DNA of 34,848 nucleotides from RGIG1995 sp045587445 (lineage in GTDB: Bacteria; Bacillota; Clostridia; Oscillospirales; CAG-272): positions 1 to 34,848 of the forward strand of contig JAZNCH010000003.1 in assembly GCA_045587445.1 (NCBI GenBank), in the 5' to 3' direction. Position numbers and translations under genes: made by a program. This document shows positions 13,944 to 21,061 of the stretch, in pieces. The notes below the pieces were generated by a model. That model was not told where the DNA came from and made no database searches. It saw nothing but the letters and a program-made list of their open reading frames with translations. How positions within the stretch are numbered: position 1 is the first letter of the stretch; every line of letters starts with the position of its first letter.

Positions 13944-15050
13944 ATGAGAACACTTACCGAAATATTAAAATTCAATCCATACCACGATGAACGTGGGCGT
14001 TTCTCTACTGCTGACGGTGCCGCTTCCTTTACTTATAAACCGGGAGCAAGCACAGAGCATAGCCGTGCTATTGAACGGGAAAAAGAACGCGATACAGAGC
14101 AGAAAGGCTTCAAGGGTACGTTGTATCACGGAAGCCCTAACACGGACATTGAAGAGTTCGATATGAGCCGCGCAGGTCAGAATACGTCAAGCGGCGAAAA
14201 GCTCATATTCTTTACCGACAGTAAGCAAATGGCGGAAGACTTCTCCTATGAGCGGTTAGAGGGCAGTTCTATATTTACCAACAGACGCGGCAAAAAAGGA
14301 CGTGTCTACGAGGTAGATGTGGAAATAAAGAATCCTCTCGATTTTCGTAATTTAAGCGACAAGGACATTGACAATATATTAAAGCTTGATATTGACGGCA
14401 TCCTCACAAAAGATATGGTAAAGATGTATGCTCAAAAGAACCATCAGCTTTTGAAGTCTGGTTTAGAGATTACCGCCGAATCGCTTAAAAGTTTGGGATA
14501 TGACGGGCTGATAGCCAATACCGGTAAAGCAGGACACAATTCGATTGAATATGCGGTAGTGGACAGTAAGCAAGCAAAAATCAAAAAATCTGTAGAGGAC
14601 GTGGAGAAAATCGCTGATAAAGAGTTCTCTATTTTTAAAACTGATGATGATAAACGCCTTGTCTTTGGTTGGGGTTCCGTCGCTATTACTGCTGATGGTG
14701 AACAACTTGTAGACAGGCAGGGAGATATGATTGACCCCGAAGACTTGGAAGCAACGGCATACGAATACGTGCTTACCTTCCGAGATACAGGCGAAGAACA
14801 TATCCCTACAATGCGTAAAAAAGGAAAGTTGGTTGAAAGTTGTGTGTTTACTGTTGAGAAACAGAGAGCTATGGGACTTCCTGAAGGTGCTTTGCCTGTC
14901 GGTTGGTGGGTAGGATATAAGATATTCGATGATAAAGCTTGGGAGCTTATCAAGAATGGCACTTATAAAATGTTCTCAATCGAGGGGCGTGCCGTAAGGG
15001 AGCCTGTAGAAGTCATTGAAAAGGCTTTTGATGAAATTGTGGAAGTCTGA
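13944..15050 (+). CDS. ADP-ribosyltransferase-like domain fused to XkdF-type head protease
   Basis: It has 368 residues in three parts. Residues 9-34 are the tag shared with two later genes (KFNPYHDERGRF, then TADGAASFTYKPG). Residues about 57-213 resemble the ART domain of phage polyvalent proteins: TLYHGSPNTDIEEFD, FFTDSKQMAEDFS, LKSLGYDGLI, then NSIEYAVVD. Residues about 228-368 match the XkdF (Peptidase_S78_2) protease: LVFGWGSV, LVDRQGDMIDPEDLE, H286, LVESCVFT (S299), GWWVGYKIFDDKAWELIKNG and YKMFSIEGRA. The protease would mature the prohead. The ART half would be an effector carried with it. The ribosome site is weak, and the gene has its own promoter. Confidence 0.8.
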   Translation: MRTLTEILKFNPYHDERGRFSTADGAASFTYKPGASTEHSRAIEREKERDTEQKGFKGTLYHGSPNTDIEEFDMSRAGQNTSSGEKLIFFTDSKQMAEDFSYERLEGSSIFTNRRGKKGRVYEVDVEIKNPLDFRNLSDKDIDNILKLDIDGILTKDMVKMYAQKNHQLLKSGLEITAESLKSLGYDGLIANTGKAGHNSIEYAVVDSKQAKIKKSVEDVEKIADKEFSIFKTDDDKRLVFGWGSVAITADGEQLVDRQGDMIDPEDLEATAYEYVLTFRDTGEEHIPTMRKKGKLVESCVFTVEKQRAMGLPEGALPVGWWVGYKIFDDKAWELIKNGTYKMFSIEGRAVREPVEVIEKAFDEIVEV

Positions 15051-15064
15051 AAGGAGTGTTGACG

Positions 15065-15556
15065 ATGAACATAAACCACATAGCATATCCGCTCATTGGG
15101 GTGGCATTGTTCATGGCAGGGTACAATACCCACTCATTCCTGCACACCTGCCCCGTACTTGAGCCGCAAATCATCACGGAGTATAAAGACAGGGTAGTAA
15201 CAGAAGTCGTCTATGTTCCGAAAGAGCAGGACGAGAAAACGGACGTTGATATTAAAATCAACAAGCCAGAACTTTATGTAAAAGTGAACGATAAAGACTT
15301 CACCGTCCATAAAGCGGACGATGAACGATACATATTTGACAAGAACAAGCTGACATTCACCCAAACAAGCAGAAGCGACCTCCATATTGACGTGCCTGTT
15401 GTCGATAAGACAAGACGCTGGTCTTTAGGCGTAGGCATATCCAAAGACGGTATGGTTGGCTTGCTGAACTTCCCTATCAGCCGTCAAAAATATATAGGCG
15501 GTTGGATAGCAGGGAGCGGTGACTATCAAATGGTGGGATTGTCGGTTATGTTTTAG
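15065..15556 (+). CDS. Membrane-anchored phage protein of unknown function
   Basis: It has 163 residues from ATG 15065, eight bases after AAGGAG; a GTG at 15056 overlaps that site. Residues 4-25 (HIAYPLIGVALFMAGYN) form a single N-terminal membrane helix or uncleaved signal. A charged strand-rich stretch follows (YKDRVVTEVVYVPKEQD, DIKINKPELYVKVNDK). The last 50 residues look like amphipathic beta strands (RRWSLGVGISKDGMVGLLNF, GGWIAGSGDYQMVGLSVMF). The layout resembles spanin- or envelope-linked proteins, but I do not recognise the family. It sits in the accessory block directly after the ART/protease gene. Confidence 0.6.
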   Translation: MNINHIAYPLIGVALFMAGYNTHSFLHTCPVLEPQIITEYKDRVVTEVVYVPKEQDEKTDVDIKINKPELYVKVNDKDFTVHKADDERYIFDKNKLTFTQTSRSDLHIDVPVVDKTRRWSLGVGISKDGMVGLLNFPISRQKYIGGWIAGSGDYQMVGLSVMF

Positions 15557-15566
15557 GAGGTAAGCA

Positions 15567-15830
15567 ATGCATGGAAGAACAATGCAAGAAAGAGCAAAAC
15601 AACTCGTAGTATGCTACTTCAATTCTCACGTCGATGCAACCGATGGCAAGTTCATCACAACTGATGATGTGTATGTCGTGTGGTTCTGTAAGACATTGCA
15701 AAACTGGAAAGCTCTGTTGAGTACCAACGTAAACGATGGTATGTACTACGAAGTAACCCACAACGGCGACAAGAAAGAAACCTATCTTGACGCTTATAAG
15801 AAGTGGGAAAACGTGCGCTTTGGAGATTAA
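15567..15830 (+). CDS. DUF6275-like small phage protein
   Basis: It has 87 residues, with AGGAGGTAAGCA before the ATG. The core VVCYFNSHVDATDGK, then DDVYVVWFCKTLQNWKALLS, DGMYYEVTHNGDKKETYLDA and YKKWENV match the DUF6275 pattern common in Bacillota phages. No activity is known for that family. It follows the membrane protein by ten bases and ends the first part of the accessory block, before a gene-free AT-rich stretch and two tRNA genes. Confidence 0.7.
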   Translation: MHGRTMQERAKQLVVCYFNSHVDATDGKFITTDDVYVVWFCKTLQNWKALLSTNVNDGMYYEVTHNGDKKETYLDAYKKWENVRFGD

Positions 15831-16050
15831 AACTATCAAAAATTGAAGTTTTAAAGCCGTTTTTCGTGAGATTTTCTCGAAAATGGCGTTAAAAAACGCA
15901 AAATCAAGAGTTTATAAAAATGGCGAAAACTATAACACGGCTCTTGCTGATGTTATAGATAAGCCTGTTTTTACAAAATGAAATGGAAAAAAGTCGAGAT
16001 TTTTCTATCTCCCAAAAATGAGACGGAAAAAACCGCGATTTTTTCCTTTT
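15831..16050. other. Gene-free AT-rich stretch with stem-loops before the tRNA genes
   Basis: I see no ORF. It holds several A/T hairpins: GCC-g-TTTTTCG with CGAAAAT-GGC near 15854-15895, and two similar stems in tandem, GAAAAA/TTTTTC (15986-16005) and GGAAAAAA/TTTTTTCC (16025-16046), the second followed by TTTT directly before tRNA-Ser. They could be terminators or tRNA processing signals. Confidence 0.5.
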
Positions 16051-16138
16051 GGAGTAGTACCCAAGTGGTAAAGGGGACTGGTTGCTAACCAGTTAGGCGC
16101 GTATGCGTGCGTGAGTTCAAATCTCACCTACTCCGCCA
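16051..16138 (+). tRNA. tRNA-Ser (anticodon GCT)
   Basis: The acceptor GGAGTAG (16051-16057) pairs with CTACTCC (16128-16134), then G and an encoded CCA. The anticodon stem ACTGG/CCAGT encloses loop TTGCTAA, anticodon GCT at 16084-16086. The long variable arm (GCGCGTATGCGTGC region) is typical of serine tRNA. It reads AGC/AGT codons. It is not a queuosine (GUN) tRNA. Confidence 0.93.
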
Positions 16139-16142
16139 ATTT

Positions 16143-16219
16143 GCTGGCGTAGCTCAATAGGCAGTAGCAGCTGACTTGTAATCAGCAGGTTGCAGGTTCA
16201 ATTCCTGTCGCCAGCTCCA
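16143..16219 (+). tRNA. tRNA-Thr (anticodon TGT)
   Basis: The acceptor GCTGGCG (16143-16149) pairs with CGCCAGC (16209-16215), then T and an encoded CCA. The anticodon stem GCTGA/TCAGC encloses loop CTTGTAA, anticodon TGT at 16177-16179. It reads ACA (and ACG) codons and lies five bases after tRNA-Ser. Confidence 0.93.
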
Positions 16220-16220
16220 T

Positions 16221-16328
16221 ATTCTGTTTTAATCAGGTACGGTTTACCTCCTGCCGTACCACTCAGATATTGAGGGTGGACAAATAGGGTACGCCTATAC
16301 GAGCAGGCGTACCTGATTAGGACAGAAT
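16221..16328 (+). repeat. 108-base inverted-repeat element with alternative hairpins
   Basis: The outer arms (16221-16241 and 16308-16328) pair over 21 bases with only two G-U wobbles. Inside lie two hairpins that compete with the long stem: GGTACGG/CCGTACC (16236-16242 with 16254-16260) and GGTACGCCT/AGGCGTACC (16288-16296 with 16305-16313), plus a small CTCA/TGAG stem. It directly follows tRNA-Thr and ends just before the ribosome site of the next ORF. It could be a structured regulatory RNA or a miniature inverted-repeat element. Confidence 0.6.
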
Positions 16329-16343
16329 GAAAGGAGTTTACTT

Positions 16344-16505
16344 ATGGCAACAAAACTTAAAAAGCTGGAAGTAAATAGCGTTGATTTAGTGCGAGCGGGT
16401 GCAAACCAAGCCGCAGATATTTGTCTGTATAAGAGTGCAGAGCAACCCGTAGAAAAAACAATCAGTGAGGACGACCCTAACCGATACGATTATATTATTG
16501 AGTGA
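16344..16505 (+). CDS. 53-residue ORF like the N-terminus of phage head protease/scaffold proteins
   Basis: AAGGAG precedes ATG 16344. The peptide KLKKLEVNSVDLVRAGANQA, then ADICLYKS resembles the standard opening of XkdF-type proteins in Bacillota phages, which continue into protease or scaffold domains. Here it stops after 53 residues (TGA 16503-16505), eight bases before the GGAGG of the papain-fold gene. It may be the detached leader of a split XkdF, or a stand-alone small head protein. Confidence 0.6.
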   Translation: MATKLKKLEVNSVDLVRAGANQAADICLYKSAEQPVEKTISEDDPNRYDYIIE

Positions 16506-16521
16506 TAAGTACGGAGGACGT

Positions 16522-17583
16522 ATGGAAAACGAACGCTTGGAGCAACTGTGTAAAAGCATAAAGACATTTGAAACCTTGTCTATGGACATAGATAACCGAA
16601 ACAAGCTATACCAATACAATGACGCGCTAATGCAATCGTTGTATAGTATTATTGAGGACCGTGTATGTAGCGAAGCCGAAAAAATGGACTGCCTCAAAAC
16701 AACCTTAGAGGAATATGCTACCGCTATGTTTGAGCTAATTCCTAAACTTTGCGAAACGGCGAAAAGGGAAATAGCACCCATCGACAAAGCAGACCGCTTT
16801 GACGTGATAGAGGAAATTGAGAAATTCAATCCGTATCACGATAGACTTGGACGCTTTGCTACTGCTGACGGTGCAGCTTCTTTTACCTATAAGCCAGGAC
16901 AAGGCAAGATGTACGACAATGCCATTGCACGCGAGAAAGAACGCTCCAAGGCGGACGAAATCGCCGCCAATATCGGTATGTACCCTGCAAGGATAGCAGG
17001 TGTAAAACGTGGCGAGCCTATGAGCCACGAACAGGCAGACCAAGGTAACGCAAATCCCAACTTCTCCAAGGGTGGCGGCTATTGGACAAACTGCCAAAGC
17101 TGTGTAGTAGCTTACGAAGCAAGGCGACGTGGCTATGATGTTATCACTAAGCCGAACACGAAAGGCTCTAAGCTTTCCGAACTGTCAAGGCAGTCCAGTC
17201 ACGCTTGGATAGACCCGAAAACAGGCAAGGTAGCGGAATTTGAGCGAAACACATCAGTAACCACGCCAACCAAGTGTCGCAAGTGGCTTGAAGAAACCAT
17301 ACAACCTGGCGAACGGTACACTTTCGGGCATCAATGGAAAGGACGTACTCGCTCCGGGCATATCATTCACGCTGACAAGAATGAGAGTGGCGAATTAAGG
17401 CTGTTTGACCCACAAAACGGCAAAACTATGACAGGCAAGGACGCAGATTACTATATGTCCCGAATTAGATACACATCTACCTTCTACGGGCAAAAAGTAT
17501 ATACCGGTCCGAAGTTGCTGCGTGTAGATAACAAGCAATTCAATATGGAATATGCCGATAACATTATGGAGGCTAAAGCATGA
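16522..17583 (+). CDS. Tagged papain-fold toxin-like protein
   Basis: It has 353 residues from ATG 16522 with GGAGG four bases upstream; a GTG at 16465 would overlap the small ORF and lacks a site. Residues 1-95 are helical and unknown. Residues 101-126 are the shared tag (KFNPYHDRLGRF, then ATADGAASFTYKPG), followed by QGKMYDNAIAREKERS. The C-terminal domain matches papain-fold polymorphic toxins (deamidase/protease group): NCQSC (C191 nucleophile, C194), RRRGYDV, SGHIIHA (H280) and FDPQNGK (D296), forming a Cys-His-Asp triad. Likely substrates are host proteins or their glutamines; this is inference from the fold. It is coupled to the next gene by ATGA. Confidence 0.75.
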   Translation: MENERLEQLCKSIKTFETLSMDIDNRNKLYQYNDALMQSLYSIIEDRVCSEAEKMDCLKTTLEEYATAMFELIPKLCETAKREIAPIDKADRFDVIEEIEKFNPYHDRLGRFATADGAASFTYKPGQGKMYDNAIAREKERSKADEIAANIGMYPARIAGVKRGEPMSHEQADQGNANPNFSKGGGYWTNCQSCVVAYEARRRGYDVITKPNTKGSKLSELSRQSSHAWIDPKTGKVAEFERNTSVTTPTKCRKWLEETIQPGERYTFGHQWKGRTRSGHIIHADKNESGELRLFDPQNGKTMTGKDADYYMSRIRYTSTFYGQKVYTGPKLLRVDNKQFNMEYADNIMEAKA

Positions 17584-18680
17584 AGAACAAAATTATCGCA
17601 TTCGCTAAGAAAAACGGTTATGACAATGCTCTCCCGCTTGGCAAATGGCGCGAATATGAAGCCTACGAGCCAGTCTATGACGGGAAAGAAGCCGCCTATG
17701 TAGGACCGCCGCTCATTATCTTGGTTAAGGGCGAGGAAATTAGAATGTCCACGCCCGAAGAAGCCTACCAACAGTTAGAAGAATCTGACGACGAGGACGA
17801 ATACGACCAGATAGAGGAAGTGGAGAAGTTTAACCCTTACCACGACCGATTAGGACGTTTTGCCTCCGCCGATAGTGCTACTTCCTTTACTTATAAACCG
17901 GGACAAGGGAAAATGTATGATAATGCTATCGAAAGGGAGAGGTCAAAAATGGCTCAACCGAAACAAAACCTTGTCGCTGGTTTAGGGCAGAAACACGCTG
18001 AAGAAATCGAAAGCCTTGTGCAAAATAGCACAGATGAAGTCAAAGGCTTGTGGGACAAATACGCTGACGAAATCAAGGTAGGCGATAAGGAAGCAAGCAG
18101 AATCCGTTGTGACTATGACGGTGAAATCTTCGTACATATCGAAGATGACGCAGCTGGCGGTTATAAAAACGCTCCATATCAAGCGACTATGCACGAAAGC
18201 GGACACTCCATTGACCGTGCTATATCAAGGAAAGTCGGCTACCGGTATTCTGAAGGATATAACGGCGGCGAGTTTGACGATATGCTTGTGAAAGAGGGTA
18301 ACGACTACATCAAGAACTTTCAACAGAAATTATCTGCTGAAAGAGGCGAGAAAGTACCCATCGGTGAAGCGAGGAAAGAGCTTGGCAAGCGTTTCATCTA
18401 TGAGGGTGGACGTGGCGTAAACAGCGTTTCCGACATTCTTGAGGGTGCGACAAAGGGTAAATTTGAAGGACCGAGCGGTCACGGCAAGGAATACTGGATA
18501 GGTAAGAACGCAGGCAACGGCGTAAGGATAGGCGCTCATAAGGTATCAGCCGAAGCGTTTGCCGAAATGTTCTCCGCAACCACGACTAACCCCGAAGGGC
18601 TTGCCAAATTCAAAGAGATATTCCCTCAAAGTTACAAGATATTTCAAAAGATGATGAAGGAGGCGGCAAGCTATGAGTAA
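17580..18680 (+). CDS. Tagged zincin-type metallopeptidase-like effector
   Basis: It has 366 residues and GGAGG eight bases before the ATG. The N-terminal 80 residues contain an acidic run (EESDDEDEYDQIEEVE). Residues 83-108 are the shared tag in variant form (KFNPYHDRLGRF, ASADSATSFTYKPG) and then GQGKMYDNAIERERSK. The C-terminal domain carries HESGHSID, an HExxH-like zinc motif with H205, E206 and H209; a later SAEAFAEMFSA segment (E325 or E329) could give the third ligand. This fits zincin domains attached to phage minor head proteins and polymorphic toxins. Active-site geometry is inferred. The stop overlaps the next small gene by eight bases. Confidence 0.7.
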   Translation: MKNKIIAFAKKNGYDNALPLGKWREYEAYEPVYDGKEAAYVGPPLIILVKGEEIRMSTPEEAYQQLEESDDEDEYDQIEEVEKFNPYHDRLGRFASADSATSFTYKPGQGKMYDNAIERERSKMAQPKQNLVAGLGQKHAEEIESLVQNSTDEVKGLWDKYADEIKVGDKEASRIRCDYDGEIFVHIEDDAAGGYKNAPYQATMHESGHSIDRAISRKVGYRYSEGYNGGEFDDMLVKEGNDYIKNFQQKLSAERGEKVPIGEARKELGKRFIYEGGRGVNSVSDILEGATKGKFEGPSGHGKEYWIGKNAGNGVRIGAHKVSAEAFAEMFSATTTNPEGLAKFKEIFPQSYKIFQKMMKEAASYE

Positions 18681-18858
18681 TCAAAAGTACGATAGGCTGA
18701 TTGAAGCCTACATTGATAAATTCGATGCGGCTTTCCCCACCTTTTTGGCTCCCCATAGAATTGAGGAACAAATGGAGATTATCGAGGAATGTTTAAAGAC
18801 GGGCGTTCCCTACGACCCGTACTCCGCTCCCGATTTTGACCCCAACGCCGATTATTAA
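18673..18858 (+). CDS. Small acidic protein coupled to the metallopeptidase gene
   Basis: It has 61 residues, with AAGGAGG ahead of the ATG; it starts inside the previous gene. It is mostly helical and acidic (IEEQMEIIEECLKTG) and ends in DPYSAPDFDPNADY. I do not recognise it. Its size, charge and overlap suit an immunity protein or loading partner for the preceding effector, but small connector-like head proteins look similar. The scaffold gene follows 46 bases later. Confidence 0.5.
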   Translation: MSNQKYDRLIEAYIDKFDAAFPTFLAPHRIEEQMEIIEECLKTGVPYDPYSAPDFDPNADY

Positions 18859-18904
18859 GTCAGTCCGCCTTTGGGCTAATATAAAAACGAAAGGAAGAAT
18901 CACA

Positions 18905-19531
18905 ATGGCTAACGCATTTAGAATTGACAAAAGTAAATTCAATGCAGAACAACTGGCTAAATATGAAGAGCTGGTTGCTATCGGCAAAGCCGATGTAGAC
19001 CCCGAAGCCGCAGAGGAAGAAGTAGAGGACGAAAAACCTCCTGTTCCTCCGAAAAAAACTAAGAAAGCAGAGGAAAAAGAAGTGGAAGACACCAAAAAAT
19101 CCGCACGCGAAGCACAAGAAGTTGCTCCAGAAATCAAGAAAGCTCTTGAAGAAGTGGCAGAACTGAAAAAATCTATGGAAATGTCCCAAATGGCGCAAGT
19201 TGCTAAAAAATACGCTCCGTTGGGCAAAAAAGAAGATGAATTGGCAAAAACCCTCTACGACATGAAGAAATCCAACGAAGCTAACTACAATGCTTATGTA
19301 GCTATCTTGGACGAACAACTGGCACTCGTAGAAAAATCCGGTATCTTTGCTGAAATTGGCAAGAGCGCAGGCGGTCATAACGCTGGCAGTACCGTAGAAA
19401 GCAAAATCGGTGCGAAGGCTGCTGAAATTATGAAAGCTGACCCGAGCATTGACTATAACACTGCCGTTTGCAAGGCGTGGGAACAAAGCCCCGACCTGTT
19501 GGCAGAATATGACGAAGCTTATCACCAATAA
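18905..19531 (+). CDS. Head scaffolding protein
   Basis: It has 208 residues from ATG 18905 (AAAGGAAG upstream); a longer in-frame start at 18836 overlaps the previous gene and has no site. The sequence is a highly charged coiled coil: an acidic run (DPEAAEEEVEDEKPP), a Lys-rich run (PPKKTKKAEEKE), then EIKKALEEVAELKKSMEMSQ. The C-terminus (DPSIDYNTAVCKAWEQSP, DLLAEYDEAYHQ) is the usual end of phage scaffolds placed just before the capsid genes. It shapes the prohead and is removed by the head protease. In PBSX, protease and scaffold are one XkdF-region protein; here they lie about 3.9 kb apart. Confidence 0.75.
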   Translation: MANAFRIDKSKFNAEQLAKYEELVAIGKADVDPEAAEEEVEDEKPPVPPKKTKKAEEKEVEDTKKSAREAQEVAPEIKKALEEVAELKKSMEMSQMAQVAKKYAPLGKKEDELAKTLYDMKKSNEANYNAYVAILDEQLALVEKSGIFAEIGKSAGGHNAGSTVESKIGAKAAEIMKADPSIDYNTAVCKAWEQSPDLLAEYDEAYHQ

Positions 19532-19550
19532 GGAAAGGAGATAACGAAAG

Positions 19551-20006
19551 ATGGCTAAAAGAAACTACAATGGCGTACAAATCAACCCCTCTCCTACCAT
19601 CGTGCGTAAAGCGGGTGCTGATATTGCAGACGTACGCAACAGAATTATGAAATTTGACGAAAACGGCGACCTTGTTTTAGCTACTGCTGGTACTGATATG
19701 GCTATGGGCATTGCACTTATTGAAGGTGGCTACAATGACATTAGCGGCGTAGAATCCGGCAAAGTTGTGGCTGGCGACGATGTAACCATTCTCGTTAAAG
19801 AAATGGGCGTTGTACTCGCAGGCGCAACCATTAAAGCAGGTCAAGAAGTAGCCGCAGGTGCAGACGGTCTTGCAGCTGTTGCCGCTGGTGGCGATTACGT
19901 TCTTGGTATCGCTCTTGATAACGCAGAAGCAGACGAGTATTTTGAAATCCAACTGACAAAATACCAAAAAGCTGGCTCTGCTTCCGAACCGGAAGAAACC
20001 GTATAA
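19551..20006 (+). CDS. Head decoration/stabilisation protein (DUF2190-like)
   Basis: It has 151 residues, with GGAAAGGAGATAACGAAAG upstream. The small beta-rich protein has the repeated hydrophobic-glycine pattern of capsid decoration proteins: MAMGIALIEGGYND, GDDVTILVKEMGVVLAGATIK, AGQEVAAGADGLAAVAAGGD and YVLGIALDNAEADEYFEIQL. It binds the outside of the expanded capsid and stabilises it against internal DNA pressure. It lies directly before the major capsid gene in the normal order. Confidence 0.75.
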   Translation: MAKRNYNGVQINPSPTIVRKAGADIADVRNRIMKFDENGDLVLATAGTDMAMGIALIEGGYNDISGVESGKVVAGDDVTILVKEMGVVLAGATIKAGQEVAAGADGLAAVAAGGDYVLGIALDNAEADEYFEIQLTKYQKAGSASEPEETV

Positions 20007-20019
20007 GGAGGAATAAAGA

Positions 20020-21045
20020 ATGACAGTTACAGCTTCTACAATTAACGCACAAATTGCAAAAGGTCAATTTAGACCTCATACCGCTCTTACCAATATGGCG
20101 CAAGCGTGGTATCAAAACGCATCTAACTATTTTGCAAAAGCACTCTTCCCCGTTTGCAAAGTATCCTTATCTTCTGACAACTACTACGTTTTCGATAAGG
20201 AAGACCTGTTGAGAGATGGCTGGCAACGTAAACCGCAATACGGTGAAGTAATGCCCGCTGTTCTGAGCGAACACACCGAAACCTACAACTGCGTAGTAGA
20301 CCAAATGAAAATGGGTATCGACAAAATCCGCTTAACCGACCTCACCCGCCGTCAAGGTCCCTCTATTAAAGACCCTCGTCAACAACGTGTAAGAACAATG
20401 GCTGAACAAGCTAACATTCATCAAGATAAGCTGTTCGCAAATGCGTTCTTCAAATCTGGCGTATGGGGCAACGAATGGACTGGCACCGACTCCACCGCTC
20501 CTAATGAAAAAGAATTTATTAAATTCTCCAATGGTAACTCCGACCCCATTAAATTTATCGCAGACCAAAAACTGGCTATGCACGAAAACACCGGCCGCAC
20601 TCCTAACAAGCTGGCGCTCGGTGCGAATGTATTTAACGCTCTGAAACAACACGAAGGCATTTTGGAACGCATTAAATACGGTGGCACTTCCGCTAACCCC
20701 GCACAAGTAGACAAAAACGTACTGGCTCAACTCTTTGGCGTTGACGAAATCGTTGTACTTATGTCTATCTACAACCAAGCTAAACTTGGCAAAGAAGCAG
20801 ATATGACTTTCATTGGCGACCCCAACGCTATGCTGCTTGCTTATGCTACTGACGCACCTTCCATTGACGAACCCTCCGCAGGTTACATCTTCACTTGGGA
20901 TATGCTTGGCGATGGTCAAATTATGCCTATCTTTAATTATGACGGTCCGCCTGCAACCCACTCCGAATACGTTGAAGCTTTGATGGCTTACGACCTCAAG
21001 AAAACCTCCGACGACTTGGCAGTATTCTTCAAAGGCGTAGTTTAA
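20020..21045 (+). CDS. Major capsid protein
   Basis: It has 341 residues with AAGGAGGAATAAAG upstream. It matches major capsid proteins of the PBSX/Mu-like group: an N-terminal arm (RPHTALTNMAQAWYQN), LFPVCKVSLSSDNYYVFDKEDLLRD, then LALGANVFNALKQHEGILE, LFGVDEIVVL and YIFTWDMLGDGQIMP. Its C-terminal DDLAVFFKGVV is typical. It assembles the icosahedral shell. Codon choice is regular, as expected for a highly expressed gene, and its flanking decoration and connector genes agree. Confidence 0.88.
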   Translation: MTVTASTINAQIAKGQFRPHTALTNMAQAWYQNASNYFAKALFPVCKVSLSSDNYYVFDKEDLLRDGWQRKPQYGEVMPAVLSEHTETYNCVVDQMKMGIDKIRLTDLTRRQGPSIKDPRQQRVRTMAEQANIHQDKLFANAFFKSGVWGNEWTGTDSTAPNEKEFIKFSNGNSDPIKFIADQKLAMHENTGRTPNKLALGANVFNALKQHEGILERIKYGGTSANPAQVDKNVLAQLFGVDEIVVLMSIYNQAKLGKEADMTFIGDPNAMLLAYATDAPSIDEPSAGYIFTWDMLGDGQIMPIFNYDGPPATHSEYVEALMAYDLKKTSDDLAVFFKGVV

Positions 21046-21061
21046 GAAAGGGTGACAGCAC

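Noticed and set aside
16221..16328. A third, degenerate tRNA after tRNA-Thr
   Set aside because: The fold has a 21-base closing stem and no T-arm, anticodon loop or CCA end, so it does not fit a tRNA.
18860..19528. Reverse open frame of 222 codons opposite the scaffold gene
   Set aside because: Its product is an artefact of Phe/Cys-rich complement of Glu/Lys codons; the scaffold is clearly on the forward strand.
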